Origin: Pneumocystis sp. 'macacae'
Taxonomy: Eukaryota; Ascomycota; Pneumocystomycetes; Pneumocystales; Pneumocystaceae
Direction of reading: 5' to 3'
NCBI GenBank assembly: GCA_018127085.1
Contig: CM030721.1
Coordinates: forward strand, 372,001-436,000
DNA: 64,000 bases
Shown here: in pieces, positions 41,375-55,059 of the stretch
Position numbering within the stretch: position 1 is the stretch's first letter
Layout: the number at the start of each line of letters is the position of its first letter
The notes under the pieces: generated by a model
What the model saw: only the letters and a program-made list of their open reading frames with translations
Database searches by the model: none
Told to the model about the DNA's origin: nothing
Translations under genes and position numbers: made by a program

Positions 41375-42791
41375 ATGGTAAGAAAATATTGAAAATTATA
41401 ATGAATATGATCAATTCCATAACATTTTTCTATATTTTTTAAAGTATAGATGTTTTGTTTTAGGAAGAATTTGAGTAAATAAAATAATATCAAATTATTA
41501 AGATGAAAAAAGTATTATTTTTAAGTTATTTTTAAGGAAAATTGATAAATAAAAGGTAAGAAAACAATGCTTAATTTTCGAATAAGAGTGTGAATGATGC
41601 GTATTTAAGAAAATAGTCTGATCAAAATATGTATATTATCATGAATTGAACTATACTGAATGTCTTTCGTCCCTATCTGACACTTTCTTGCAATACTTTT
41701 GTTTTTCAATTTCTAACTATTTTTAGAGTGTAAGCTACTAATTATTTTCTTTTATGTATTGGATTGTTCATTATTTATTTTAAAACTCTTTTGTAAAGAT
41801 GCTTATGCTTATTCTAGGCTTTTATGAAACAAGTTAAAAATAAAGCTTATTTTAGTCGGTATCAAACTAAATATCGTCGGCGACGTGAAGGGAAAACAGA
41901 TTATTATGCACGCAAGAGGCTCGTTATGCAAGCAAAGAATAAGTATAATAGTAAGTTGCTTATTGGTTTATTTTTTTTGAAAGAATTTTGCAGCTCCTAA
42001 ATATCGTCTTGTTGTACGATTTACCAATAGGGATATTATATGTCAAATTGTTTATGCTAGAGTTCAGGGAGATTTTGTTTTTACTTCAGCATATTCTCAT
42101 GAATTACCAAAGTATGGTATTAAACATGGATTGACAAATTGGTCTGCTGCATATGCTACTGGATTACTAGTTGCCAGAAGGGCTTTAACAAAGCTAGGCC
42201 TTGCCGATAAATATGAAGGAGTAGTAGATCCTGATGGAACAATGTCAGTTACAGAGCCTGTTGATGGCTGTTCACGCCCTTTCAAAGTATTTTTAGATGT
42301 CGGTTTGAAACGCACATCAACAGGAAGTAGGGTTTTTGCTGCATTAAAGGGTGCTAGTGATGGAGGGATCAATATTCCCCATTCTGAAAGTCGTTTTCCT
42401 GGTTATGATATTGAAACCAAAGAATTAGACGCAGAAGTTCTTCGGAAATATATTTTTGGAGGTCATGTTTCTGAATATATGAATATGCTTTTGGAAGATG
42501 ATGAAGAAAGATATCGAAAGCAGTTTTCTGGTTTAATTTCTGATGGTATTGATTCTGATCAACTTGAAGAATTGTACGCTGAAGCACATCGCAAGGTTTT
42601 TATATTTGCTTAATATAGTTGAAAATTGACTGGTTTTTTAGATTCGAGAAAATCCAATGTTAACTCGTACAGAGAAAAAGAGGGATTATAAAGCAGAGTT
42701 TTCTATTTACAAAAAACCGAAAATTTCATCTGAGGAAAGACGCCAAAAAGTTCAAGAAAAGTTTCATCAGAAAATGGAAACAGAGTCGTAA
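41375..42791 (+). CDS. RPL5: Ribosomal protein uL18 (RPL5), 5S rRNA binding
   Basis: Large-subunit protein that binds 5S rRNA with uL5 and is delivered to pre-60S by Rpf2-Rrs1. Exon 1 is just the ATG (41,375-41,377) followed by a clean GTAAGA donor; a 440-nt intron (41,378-41,817) ends TTCTAG, and exon 2 gives [23 protein letters not shown], restoring the family's MAF start. Then [87 protein letters not shown]. The end is [11 protein letters not shown]. The long first intron holds a C/D snoRNA candidate. An internal ATG at 41,824 would give a shorter, less typical N-terminus. Confidence 0.92.
41585..41686 (+). ncRNA. C/D box snoRNA (snR60/U80-like) in RPL5 intron 1
   Basis: Terminal stem AGAGTG (41,585-41,590) pairs with CACTTT (41,681-41,686, one G-U). 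Box C is ATGATGC (41,594-41,600, one mismatch to RTGATGA) and box D CTGA (41,677-41,680). A D' candidate CTGA is at 41,618-41,621 and a C'-like ATGA at 41,641. The guide directly upstream of box D, GTCTTTCGTCCCTAT, pairs over 15 positions (one G-U) with the conserved 25S rRNA sequence ATAGGGGCGAAAGAC. The fifth position from box D pairs with the second G of that GGGG run, matching the site guided by yeast snR60 and human U80. I recalled the rRNA sequence from general knowledge. Confidence 0.78.
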
Positions 42792-42956
42792 TATATATCT
42801 TGTGTTTTTAGAGGAAGCCTAATCTTTAAATGTATATAATTTATTTACATATTTTTTATTATAGTTTATTTTATATTTAATTTAAAAAAAAGCAGTTTTG
42901 CATAAACCCTTATCGAACTCTGTTATGATTAGCGGAGACAAATTGCTTGAGTAAAG

Positions 42957-44197
42957 ATGGAAGATAACCCGTCTAACCTTACGACTACAATTCAAGATGC
43001 ATTTGTGTCAGCTATAACATCATCTCTTGCCTTAAATTCGCCAAAAGGAGATAGTTTTTCGTCTCAAGTTACACTTAATGATGAAGAATATATTCCGACA
43101 CCTTTTTCTTTGCATATTTTAACACAAAATTTTCGGAAACTTTCTTCCAGGTGATTATTATTTGACAATATCTGTATAATTCAACATCTTAGAGTTGGGA
43201 TTATATTTCAAACTCGAGACATATTAGCATCAATATTTCAATGGGAAGTTCCTTCTAAAACACTTTCTTTTATGTGCATATATACAATAATATGTACAAA
43301 TCCATCTTTTGTTCTCGTAATTCCAACTACAGTATTTATATTTGGGCTTCTTTTGCCATCTTATGAAGCTCGTTATCCAGATTCTAATTCTTCTCTTTTA
43401 AATAAGGAAATTATACTTGCTAAAAAATCTCAAGCAAATGGAAAAAATACTGAAGGCAGGGATTTTACTATTGATATGAGAAATATTCAAGTAATTTGTT
43501 ATATTTTTAATATTATTACTAAGTATAAAAGAATTCTATGTCTGATTATACACGTTTTTATGATACAATATCAAATTTCCTTTTAAAATATACTAGCTTT
43601 CATGACGAGAAAGTAAGTTCAACAGTTTTCCTTTTTTGTGTTATTATATCCTTTTTTTTAATATTATTTTCTCATTGGATACCTTTACGTTTAATATTTC
43701 TTTTACTTGGTTGGGGCTTAATTTTATCTAGGAATATTAGTATACAAAAAGCAGTTAAAGTTTTAATAGAAGAATATAAAAAAAATCAGTTAAAACATTC
43801 GAGTTTTTTTTTAAATTATGACTTTATATATGATTGGATAGATTATAATTATATACCACCTGAGATTCCAAAAAAGGTTATTTTTGTAGAAATATTCGAG
43901 TTTGTATTGAAAACAGATCAAGAAAATGGAAAAATTATATATTATTCATCAAATCCATATGCATTACCACCTAATAAAGAATCTACGCCAGCAGAAGAAG
44001 GATTAAGAGAGTTATTATATGATGATTCTTCTATTACAGGAAGTATGAGTTGCATTCATCCCCCAAATGGCTATAAATTTGAGAAAAATAGTTATTGGAA
44101 ACTTGATACTAATAATTTGGAAAATTTACGTTTTAATTCAACTCATAAAGATTGGTCTAGACGACGACTTACAAGAGAAGTAGTAATATCAAGATAA
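42957..44197 (+). CDS. Pex30/Pex24-type dysferlin-domain membrane protein
   Basis: Likely ER/peroxisome membrane peroxin of the Pex24/Pex30 family, which shapes ER subdomains where peroxisomes and lipid droplets form. After an N-terminal soluble part (MEDNPSNLTTTIQDAF), a reticulon-like membrane region spans about 43,200-43,760 with hydrophobic segments (TLSFMCIYTIICTNPSFVLV, FLFCVIISFFLILFSH, IFLLLGWGLILSRN). The C-terminal dysferlin-like domain has VIFVEIFEFVLKTDQENG, a PPNGYKFEKNSYWKLD stretch and a closing DWSRRRLTREVVISR. Two short introns. Family assignment is from layout and the terminal W-RRR motif. Confidence 0.75.
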
Positions 44198-44491
44198 ATT
44201 AATTAGTTCTTCTATATATATTTTATAGACTTTTAATGATTGTATTCTTAAAACTCTAAATTTATTGATTATTTTTAAATTTTTAAAATTTCATACCTAA
44301 AAAATAATATTTATAATAAATATTTTTAAAATGAAAGATATTTTTATTTAAAATAACTATTTAAGATTTATAGTAAAATTTATACTAATTTTTTAGATTA
44401 TTATATATTAATATTTATAGTTTTTGTCGAATTTAAAATCTTTTTAATCTAAATTTTTGATTTTTATATATTCTAACTTTTTTCTGAACAA

Positions 44492-47400
44492 ATGTTTATT
44501 AAGAGATGTTATCTATCTCTTTGGAAAGTGATAAATTATTTTATTATCATAAATTTAACTTATATATAGAATATACCTGTAACTAGTACTCAAAATATTA
44601 CTCATTTTTTAAAAAGTAAATCGGAGGCATTAGAAGAACAATTAAAAACAGCATATGATCTTTTAGAAGGGCATATAAATGTATATTTCATTCAAAAGGA
44701 AGGATTTCTTTTAAATTGGATTTTAGATAAACTTAAAGAAATTAAACTAAATAAGTATTTAAATAAATTTTTTTAAATAAAATATTGATTAGTTTTAGAT
44801 CAGAATCTATCACTATTCTTCCAAAATTATGGAATTTTTTAGACACTCTCTTGAAATCTCAGACTCTTTTAGCTGAATCCAAATATTTTAATTTACAAAA
44901 GCATTCATTTGTTGCTCTTCTTTCTATATCATTATCATTGGCTACTGAACTTGTAGATGAAAATCAAATTTTCTCATTACTTTCTTCAATTCAGAAAACT
45001 TTAAACTATGTTTTATCTGAAAAAACACTTTCTTTATTTATTCGAGGATCATTTGATACTACTACTACTATTTTAGCAAATTTTTTTTATTGTATCAGAA
45101 ATTTAAATCTTTATAATGATACAATATCTAATTTAGGATATCAAATTTTTAAAATATGGAAAAATTCTATATATGGTTTTGAAAATTTTAAAAATGTCTG
45201 TAATATATCTCTAAATCGTTAAATTAACAGATTAGGTCTCTGAAATAGTTGCTTCTAGAATCTTGCCCTATGCTTGTTATGTCATTGGAAAAAATGGTAT
45301 TTTGTTATGGGTTAATGATTTATTTTCTATTATTCTTCACAAAACTTTATTTTCTCCAGAATTATTAATTAATTATATAAATTTTCAAATTTCAAACCCT
45401 GAATCTAAAAACATGGTTTTAAAAACATCTAATTTGGAGTTATTTTTTAACTGTTTATTGAGCAATTTACCTGATATTTCTTATCATCATAGTAATATGT
45501 TTATTTTTTGATATAAAATTAATGAAAAATATAGATGTTTTATTATCTCTTCCAAAACTTTTAGAGATTGCACAAAATTCTATTAGTTGTAATTTAATAT
45601 ATTCAAAAGTGAAAATTAACTTAAATCCATCAAAAATAGTATATCTTACTAATATGTTTCTTTTTGAAATATTAAAATTGGCAATTAAATTATCTGTGGA
45701 AAATACTTTAAAATATTCAACTATTTCAGATATTTTAGAACTTTCAAAGAATAATAGTACTTATTATAAAACGTTCACTGCATTAGAACAACAAATGTTT
45801 GAAATACTAAAAAAATCTTTCTCTTTAATTAAAGATCAAAAAGGTATACTTTAGATTTATAAATTTATATTTAATTTTTTGAAGAAGATATAATAATAAT
45901 TGGGTGGAAATTGTTATATAATCTTTTAAAAATTGATTCTGAATTAATTTTACCATATAATGAACAATTATGGTTAAGCTTTTGTGAGGTAAATTTTTTA
46001 TTGTAATTAATAATTTAACTTTTTTTTATTTGAAGGTTGATATAACTTCCGAATATTCAAAAATGTGTTACAAAGTAATAAAAATACTCGTAAATAATCA
46101 TAGGTTGCATAGAAATCTACATAAATTTATACATGACTGGATAAAATTTTTAAATTTTCCACTTAATAATAATTGTATACTACTTAGTGATGAAATCTTG
46201 ACTATGTAAAGAGAAAATATAAATATTATTGAAATTTAATTAGATTATAGAGTTATGCAACTAACTACTGATCTTTCATTAAATCAAATAAGGACAATAA
46301 TTGATTATATTTTGAAAGAAAATAATTTTGAGGCACTGGAGAAATCAATACATTTAAATCAGAAAAACAATTTATCCTCTAAAAATTTATTTTCTTTAAA
46401 TATTTCAAAAAATACAATAAAAAGTTCATTTTTTGTTTTCTATCCTCTACTTTGTATAATGCATGAATCAATTGATTTTTCAATAATTCGAGATATTTGT
46501 AAAGATTTCATTAAATTATATGAATTTATTTTAATTAAAGTTTTTTCAAATATTTCTTTTTTTTTAAATGATCTTGGAATATATTTAATATTTAGAATTC
46601 ATTATAAAGCAATGCAGTTATCTTATGAATATATATCTTTTACAGATCCACTTAAAACTTTAGAATATATTAAATCTATAACAATGTTTAAAGGACTTGA
46701 TTCTAAAATAATTTTTTATGCGGTATATTGTTTAAATATATTTATATATTTTTAAATGTTTAGACTCAGTGTCAATTGATTTATATACAATATTTTGATC
46801 AATGCAATTCAAAAAAATTCAAAACTGAAGATCTTATGTCATTGATGGATTTGGTTTTAGATCATATATTATTTTGCCTTGAAAATACGTCTATTAATTC
46901 TTTTTGGAAAGCTGGAAAAATGCAACTAATAAATAATACCAATATAAGCATAGCATATATTTATATGATAAATAATCAATGGTTATACTTAGTAAAGTAT
47001 TACAAGTTTGTTTATGAAAAAATATTAATATATATTAGTAAATTATCTTTTTTTGATAAAATTAAAGAAATTATGAATTTTCTTTTAAAATATACTGTTC
47101 AAAATACTTCTGAAAATATTGATATAGATGAAATATTAACATTTTCAAATTTGTGGTATATTTACTTATCTAATGCTGAAATTTATGAATTGGAATTATT
47201 TAGAAGTATATATTATAAATAACAGAATCAATTTTAATTTTTGATATAGATGCATCTTTATTTGTATTGATGAGTTATATTTTTTCTAATGAAATTGATA
47301 AATTATTATTTTTAAATGATATAGAAACTTATTTTAATGAAAAAACAAATAACTTTATCGAGACAAAGATAAATAATTTTAATATTTTAGAATTTAGAAA

Positions 47401-49529
47401 ACTTATTAAATGTGTTCAAATAATTCCTATTAATTCTATAGAAGATTTAACGAAAGAAAAATTATTAGATTTTTTACTTTACAAAGATTTTCAATTTAAT
47501 GCTAAAGAATGTTTTATAGATATATTAGTTGAAAATCGTAAGTTGATGCATCGAATAATGGTAACAACAAATGGATTAAATTCAATGGTAAAGTTTTAAA
47601 AAATATATATGTTTCTAAGTAATTTTAGTTATATAATGTTTTTCCTTTAATATATTTATATCTTAGTCTAGATAATATCAAAATGGAAAATAACTCTTTG
47701 ACTATTATTTCTAATTTAATATCTAAAGAAATACTTAAGTATTTTTACTAACTTCGAATTTATACTAATTCAATAAAATAGAAAAAAGATATTTTCTGAT
47801 AATTTTCTAAATAAATTACTGGAAACTATTGAAAAATATAGCGTGGACTTATTTGACTATTATTGCCGGTTTTTATATCAACAGGTTGAATACGAATTTC
47901 ATATACCTGGAATTATTCAGTTAATTTTAATTTTATCTTTTGAAATTCAAGACATAACTAAAAAGTATTTGATTTTTTTTTATTTCATTAATTAATTTTA
48001 GTTCTATTCATGATTCTTTTAAAAAAAAAATTACTCAGCTAGTTAAATTTTACTTCAAAACTATTAAAAAATGTTTAAAAATATTGTTACAATTTTTTCA
48101 AAGAAATGATTTAAGTTTCGAAAAAATATTAAATTCGACATATTTATTTCAATTTTTTTTTCATTCATCTTTTTTTATTTCTTTTAAAACTCATGACAAA
48201 GGTATATTAAATCTACTTTTTAATATTTCTAAATTAGCATTTTAAGATCTTTTAAAACAACTTATATTTCTTATATCTAAAGGATGCTTTTATTATGAAA
48301 ATACGAATATTTATTTACATAAAAAATTCCAAGATTTACTTTTGTTTTTATTAAAAGCTTATTCTAATAAAGTCGAAAATTACAATGATATGTTAGAGAT
48401 ATGTATAGTTTTGATAGCTATTTTTAAGAATATACAATTATCTGATACCGATGAATTTAAAATAACTAGTTATTTTGATTTTCAATTTTTATCTATTTAT
48501 TATTTCATTCAAAAAGGATTACAGGGTTTAGAATTTCCGGATTTAAAAAAAATATGTATAATATTATTATGCAGTTTTTGGAAAACAGAAAACATTAATA
48601 TGGTTGCAAATATTTTGTCTGCTATTTTGTTAATTAAAATAGAAAAAGGTTGTTTTGGTATTATTAATTTTTTCTTTTAAACGTTTTAGAAGATAAATTA
48701 CGGGAAGAATATTTAGAATATTTAGAATTATTTCAGACTATTATTTTTCGTTTAATTTTAATTGCTAAGAGAACAACAGATTTGGAAATATTGTATAATT
48801 TTATAAAATTATTTAATATTCTTTTACTTAAAAAGGTATGTATATAAAATTAAACAATTTTTTTCTAAAAAAAGTAAGTCATATTTTTCACTTCAAAACT
48901 TAGATCAACTTTTTGTTATAATAGTTACATCTTTGTCACCTTTGACTCCAATTTTTAAAATATCTTCTGATATTACTATTGATGACATTTGTAAAGAATT
49001 TTGTAAAATGATATCTTTAATACTAAAAAAAAATCATAAAAGGTTGTCTAAACGTTATCATTTACTTACTATTTGTTTTAAATCACTATTGCATTTATTT
49101 TTTTATAAGAATACTGATACTAAGATGATTAAAAACAGCATTTTTCAAAGAAGACCTAATTGGATTTTACCTTCTTCATCTTGTTCTACTTCTACTGTTA
49201 AAATTTACTCAGATACTTTATTGTTTTGGATTAAAATTCTACATTCAAATAAAAATAAAAAATTAAACCTAGGCTCATCCAAAATATCTGGAAAAACTAT
49301 TTCAAAATACCTTTTGTGGATTATAATCGAATATATTAAATTACTATTGTATTGTTCTATAGATAAAGAAGTTAAGGATATTCTTACATTATTAGTGATG
49401 GAAATTTTTAAAATATTTTCTAAATATGAATTTGAAATAATAAATAATACATTAGATAACCATGGTAAGATTATTTTTAAAAAGTTATATGATGATTATC
49501 TACAATATGATAAATGGAATGAAGGATAA
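44492..49529 (+). CDS. URB2: URB2/Npa2-like nucleolar ribosome biogenesis protein
   Basis: Large helical-repeat protein of early pre-60S particles, working with Npa1/Urb1 and Dbp6. Start MFIKRCYLSLWK, then an intron (about 44,532-44,575) joining NIPVTSTQNITHFL. The body is a long series of Leu/Ile/Asn/Lys-rich helices across many exons with short introns. The diagnostic Urb2 C-terminal domain occupies the last exon (48,933-49,529): RYHLLTICFKSLLHLFF, ISKYLLWIIIEYIKLLL, and the terminal LDNHGKIIFKKLYDDYLQYDKW, matching the family's LD-x-x-G-R-x-x-F-k-x-L-Y-x-D-Y ending. Sequence elsewhere diverges too fast to place by eye. It is tail to tail with NUP188, 61 nt apart. Confidence 0.75.
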
Positions 49530-49590
49530 TATGAATTACTAATGAATATAAAAACATCAATAATACAAAATAATATGCTTAAAATTTTGG

Positions 49591-52500
49591 TTAATGATTT
49601 TGCAAAAAATTACGTAATTCTCCTAATTTTTCTGATATATAGCTAACAAATTTTTCTGAAGAGACTGCATCATTATCACATTCAGAAGATTTTGCTGCTA
49701 TTAAATGATCCATTTCTGTTACTGGCATAATCAATATAGCTAAATATCTAAAATAATTAATAATTAGCAGAAAATAAAATACTATATACTTAGGATGTGA
49801 AAGTAAATATGTAATAGATTCTAGTAATTCAGTCTTATTAAATAAATAGTCACTATTATAATTTTTTTCCATATGCAAAATATCAAATATCATTACTAAT
49901 AAAAAAGTTTCCTCTATAATCAAACTAGTGATAACAAGAGGTTTATTCCAATTTCCAAAAGCAGTTTGTATCTGTACACTATAAATTTTCAAGAAACCTA
50001 ATACTTCTGTAGAGATCCGATTTCCAACATAACGAAGTAAATTAAGAACAATAGGTAAAATACCACGAACCCATAACTGATATAAATCTAAAGGAATAGG
50101 TCCAGTACTAGAACTTTGTAAATGTGTATCTCTTTTTTGAATCTGATGGCATATAGATGCATTAACAAGCATATTCAACAATCCGTAAAGAACAAGTTGT
50201 TCAGACAATGATGGAATTGATGAAAATACATATAAAAATAAAAGACTTGCTTCTGCAAAAAAATAATTATCCTGGTTTTTTTTAATAGGATCAATATTAG
50301 AAAAAAAAGTTATAACTGATTGAAAATTATCATGTTGAAACATTGATGCACTTATAGTATCATATAATGCTTCAATTCCTTGAATATCAAAAATCTCTTC
50401 TGCAATAGCAGCAAATAACATAATATCTGAAGGAAGTATAGAAGTAGGCATTTCTAATGCTTTTGAAAACAGTTTAGAAGCACCGCGTGTTAAAACAAGA
50501 TCAGATAATCCTATTAAAACAGGAAATATTATACAATTCTCAATACGATCATCTGATGAATTAATCCCATGTAAACATATATATATTATTTTCAATATTG
50601 TACGTGTATATTGTGAATTTTTTGTACCAATTGAAAGTAAAAAATTTGTTTCTGAAGAATTTATTGCTTTCCATGCATGTAACAAAATTGTAAAAAAATA
50701 TTTTCCTAAATTAAATTTAGATTTAATTGTCTGAAGATGCATTGTAAGAAATAATGATAATTCTACTCTTTCACATGCAATTGACATTATAATTGATGAG
50801 TCAATATTTTCTTCTGAATTTGCTTTTAATGCGGTTGTAATAATATTGATATAAGTTTTAAGATTTTCTGCTTCTAAAGATTTAGGATGAAAAATAATCG
50901 AACAAAGAAAAATCCATGCTCGTAAAAGCATCTATTAAAATGAATTATAATTTTATTTTAAATTAATAAAAATTACCGCTTGAGCATCCAAAAGAGATAA
51001 ATTCAAATTTGCTTCTCTCATTTCATTTAAATATGCTAATGATACACTATTATTCCCTAAAATAATATTCGTTATATCTAAATTATAAAAATATTCATCA
51101 CCATATAATGGAGACCTAATAATTCCACTATTTTTAAAAGAAATTAGAGATTGATCAGGATATGTTTTTTCAAAGTTTTTTTTTAGATTTGAGTGAAGTG
51201 AAACACGGTATCCACTTATAGTTAAAATAGAATTTGAATATGAATCTAATTTATTTAATAAAATTTTCTTAAAATCTGTTTTTAAAATAGTTGATTGGGT
51301 TTGAGATTGTGAGTATATTTCTGCTGTACAAATTTGTACTGAAAATGCAATAATAGAAATTTGATAACATATATTAGTTAAATCTTCTGAAAAATTTGAT
51401 TTCAAATTATTAATAGAATCTATTAAAATTAAAATTTCTGACCAAAATTTATTGTCTTTAAATTCTAATGGAACAACAGAAACCCAATAATTTTGAGCAT
51501 TAGCAATAAATTCAAGAAAGGATGCTATTTTTATTAATTTTTTTCTAAAAAATAAAAAATTATACCTATATATATTGGATTTAATATAGTACTAATATTT
51601 TTTGTTTTATATAATTCAAGAATTGCTAACTCGAATAATGATGTATTCGATTTTTCTTGGCTAAAATCTTTATTTTTTTGAAGAGAACTACTTCCTGTTA
51701 AAAGAAGAATAGCCAATCCTTGTTGAAATTTCATAACAGCACTAGAAAATTTCCAAACATGAACTTTAACAATCTGATCGATAATTGGATTAGAAATAAT
51801 ATACTTAAGGTTTTCTATAAAAACACCAGTATAGTCTGAAAGATAAGCTAATAAAGATAGTCCTTGAGATGAAGAAGAAATTAGATTTGTAATTAATTGC
51901 AATACAGGAATATGATATTGTTGAGAAAACGACAAAAAGTACAATATTGCAGGAAGTTTTTGAAATAGTTGTCTTTCAAGTGTAGATAAAGGACGTCTAA
52001 TTCGAAATTAGATAAAAATAATAAAAGAATAAAATTACTTTATCCAATTACGGATTCTGACAAGATAGTCTATAAAATTAATTGTTTGTTCTACCCATTG
52101 TTTATAAATGTTCATGTTGTGTTTATCTTCAAAAACTTTCCATAAAGTGTGTAAAGATTTAGAATTTGGATTTTGAGAAAGAAATTTATCAAGTATAAGT
52201 TCAGCCAAAGACCCTATTGAATTTATAATAGAAGAATGTTGGCAACGAATATCTAGACTATATTTAAATTCTAGAATTCTTAAAAATAATGAAGTTATAA
52301 CAAATCCTATGTCATATTTTTGAAATAAAGAAACATATCTCCATTCTGTAAAACTCTCGAATATGTCACAACTATATTTAATAGCTATTGTTAAGTAATT
52401 AATTTGAAAATTTTGAAAATTATGTTGATAAATAGTAGTTGAAATATATTTCTCGACTAAAATTCTTAAAAGTTTTAAAAAAGATATCTGAACAGAATAA

Positions 52501-54808
52501 TCAGCAAGAACAACCTTAATTTTATCAGAAAAAATATTTATGAAAAAAAGTACCTCAGTTGAAGAAAAAATATTCGAAAGAAAACCTGAATTTCCATTTT
52601 TGTTTAGTAAATTTAATTTAAAAACATCTAACCAATCTTCAGAAAATTGCACAGCTTCACGCAAAAAATTAATAGAAACGCTTATTAAATTAAGACGTAC
52701 AGATTGACAAATATCAGCAAGCTGAAAAGATAAATAGCAAATTTCTCTTATTATTCCTACAATATCACCTTGATCTATTAATTCAGATGACATATCAATA
52801 ATAAGCTGTTTTCCAAAATCATTGTTAGATTTTAAGATATTTGTCGTAATTAAAATAATTTCAATAATGATTTCTTGATCTTTTATAAATAATCTTTCTG
52901 TTAAGCTTATTTCTAATATTTTCCCTAAAAACCCCCATACAGAGTAAGTATAATTCCACATAATTACAGGAGGAGAAATATCATAAGATATAATTCTGCC
53001 TAAACTATCCTTAGGAATTACTATATCATTAGAATTATCGGATGTTTTTGTAGAAAAAATTCTTAAATCATCGCTCAATTTAACTAAAGTTCCATTAACT
53101 TCCTCTAATATATCATAACCTTTAAATCCAATAGGAGTTATCTGTGTAAATGTTGAAATATTTTTTAAAAAATCATATGTTGATTTATAATCTGAAGAAA
53201 CAGACTTACATATACGAATCATAGAAAAAAAATCATAAGGGAATCTTGTTCTTGCAGAATGGAGTAAACGCATAATAACGTCATCTGACCAAAATTTATA
53301 AGCCAAATCAAGATTTGAATAACTATCTTCGTGAATTTTAACAAAACAATTTACTACACTATCTGAAAATTTAACATAGCTTAATATCTTTCGGAAAAGT
53401 TCCCTTAAAACCATTTTATACATAGTAATACAAATATCATTATTAGAAGAAAAAGATGAAATCATTTTACCAATCATACCAAGGACATTATGTTTTAATG
53501 AAATATCAATAAGATATCTAGATATCTCGAATGAGTTATTAGGAAAAATTTTTCTCTATAAAAATTAAGTAAAATTTACTTAATTTTATTTTTCTAACCT
53601 GAATTAACTGATATTCTTTAATAGATTCTTGCTTTTCTGTAATATCAATAAAAAGCTCATGTAAAATTATACCCCAAGTTATTACTACAGGTGACCAGAT
53701 GAAATTGTTTATCAATTCTACAATAGTATCATGAACTTCGAGAAATGTATCAGGCGAACTATAAAAAATGTTATCGTGTAAAAGTTCATTTGCTAAAAAT
53801 TAAGTTAAAACGATTAGAAAAAAATACTCATACAAAAGACTAAATCACGACTGGGTCTTATTATTTCTATAGAAATAATAAGAGATAAAGAAACAATTCG
53901 TTGTAATACATTGATTTCATCGCTACTATTATATATCTTATTCTATTAATTCAAAGTTATATTATATAATATTAATATACTTCTTTTTTGTTTATGAAAT
54001 AATGAGATTCCTTCATTAATTTAAACCAATTAACAACAATTTCTAAAGTACACGGTGTCTTATAATAAATTAGAACAAAAACAAGTCTAAGCAATTCAAA
54101 CTGTATTTTAAATAACTAGAAATTGTAAATATATAACACAAATGTTAGAAAACATACATTTGTTGACCAAAAAGTTATACTAAATTCTTCTGATACAAAT
54201 GAAGGAGGAATATATTTTTCAATAGTTCCAATGATTCTTATAAAATTAAGAACAAATTTTTGTTCTTCTTGAAATTCTGAAACAAAAATTTTCGATAACT
54301 CATAATATGGATGTTTTTCATCTGCACTAATACGAAACATATTCATTATAAATCTAATCATAAATTGTTTTTCGAACATGTAAGTATTCATTATATAATC
54401 TAGATCAACTTCCTGAATAGAAATAAAGAACAATTTTTGACATATAGAAACAATTCGTGAACATTTAGATATATGAATATTTAAAACTTCTGCAAAATAT
54501 TCAATTTTTTCATGATCTTTAATTAAAGTTGTAAATTCTCCATAAATATTTAAAAAATCTTCAGATACTTTATATTCTGATCTCTCTGAAATATTCCCTT
54601 GATTAATAAGATATTTTTTAATATTTTTTACTTTTTTTATAAATGTTTCTTTTAAAATTTCAATTGGTATAGAAATTGAAGAATTTTCAATAATATCAAC
54701 AAAAGACTTAAAAGTTCTAAACTTAGATAAGTCATTTACATTACGAGTCAACACTTATTACATTAAAGGATCATTTATATTAAAATTAGCGCTTTCAAAA
54801 GAACTCAT
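49591..54808 (-). CDS. NUP188: NUP188-family inner-ring nucleoporin
   Basis: Scaffold nucleoporin of the inner ring, an alpha-solenoid of about 1,600 aa. Start MSSFESANFNINDP at 54,808; reading on meets TAA TAA, removed by an intron (54,721-54,765) that joins DPLI to TFKSFVDIIENSS. N-terminal solenoid features include FVLNFIRIIGTIEKYIPPSF. Around 52,900-53,120 lies a likely SH3-like insertion, LVKLSDDLRIFST ... IVIPKDSLGRIISY ... PPVIMWNYTYSVWGFLGKIL, a layout known from Nup188 and not Nup192. The C-terminus is acidic-helical, ending EKLGELRNFLQNH. Nup192/Nup205 remains the alternative, but the insertion decides for Nup188. Confidence 0.72.
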
Positions 54809-55059
54809 TTCAAAGTTCCTTAAAACGTTTCAAGTTTCGAAACATAATTAAGAATTCAAAATTTAAATTATAAAAAAGTTTTTTGTATAAGACTAATGAA
54901 AACCCTGCTTATAAACATTAACTACATAAAAACAAATATTTTTAATTTTATATTTTTAAATATAAAATATAAATTCAGATAAAATTTAATAAAATCTATT
55001 TTTAAAAGTTATCAAAAATGACTAGATTTGATCTATATGTAAACGATATTTTAAACTTT

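Noticed and set aside
54116..54754. NUP188 N-terminus as a separate small gene
   Set aside because: Its frame is continuous by splicing with the ATG exon at 54,808 and with the downstream solenoid exons.
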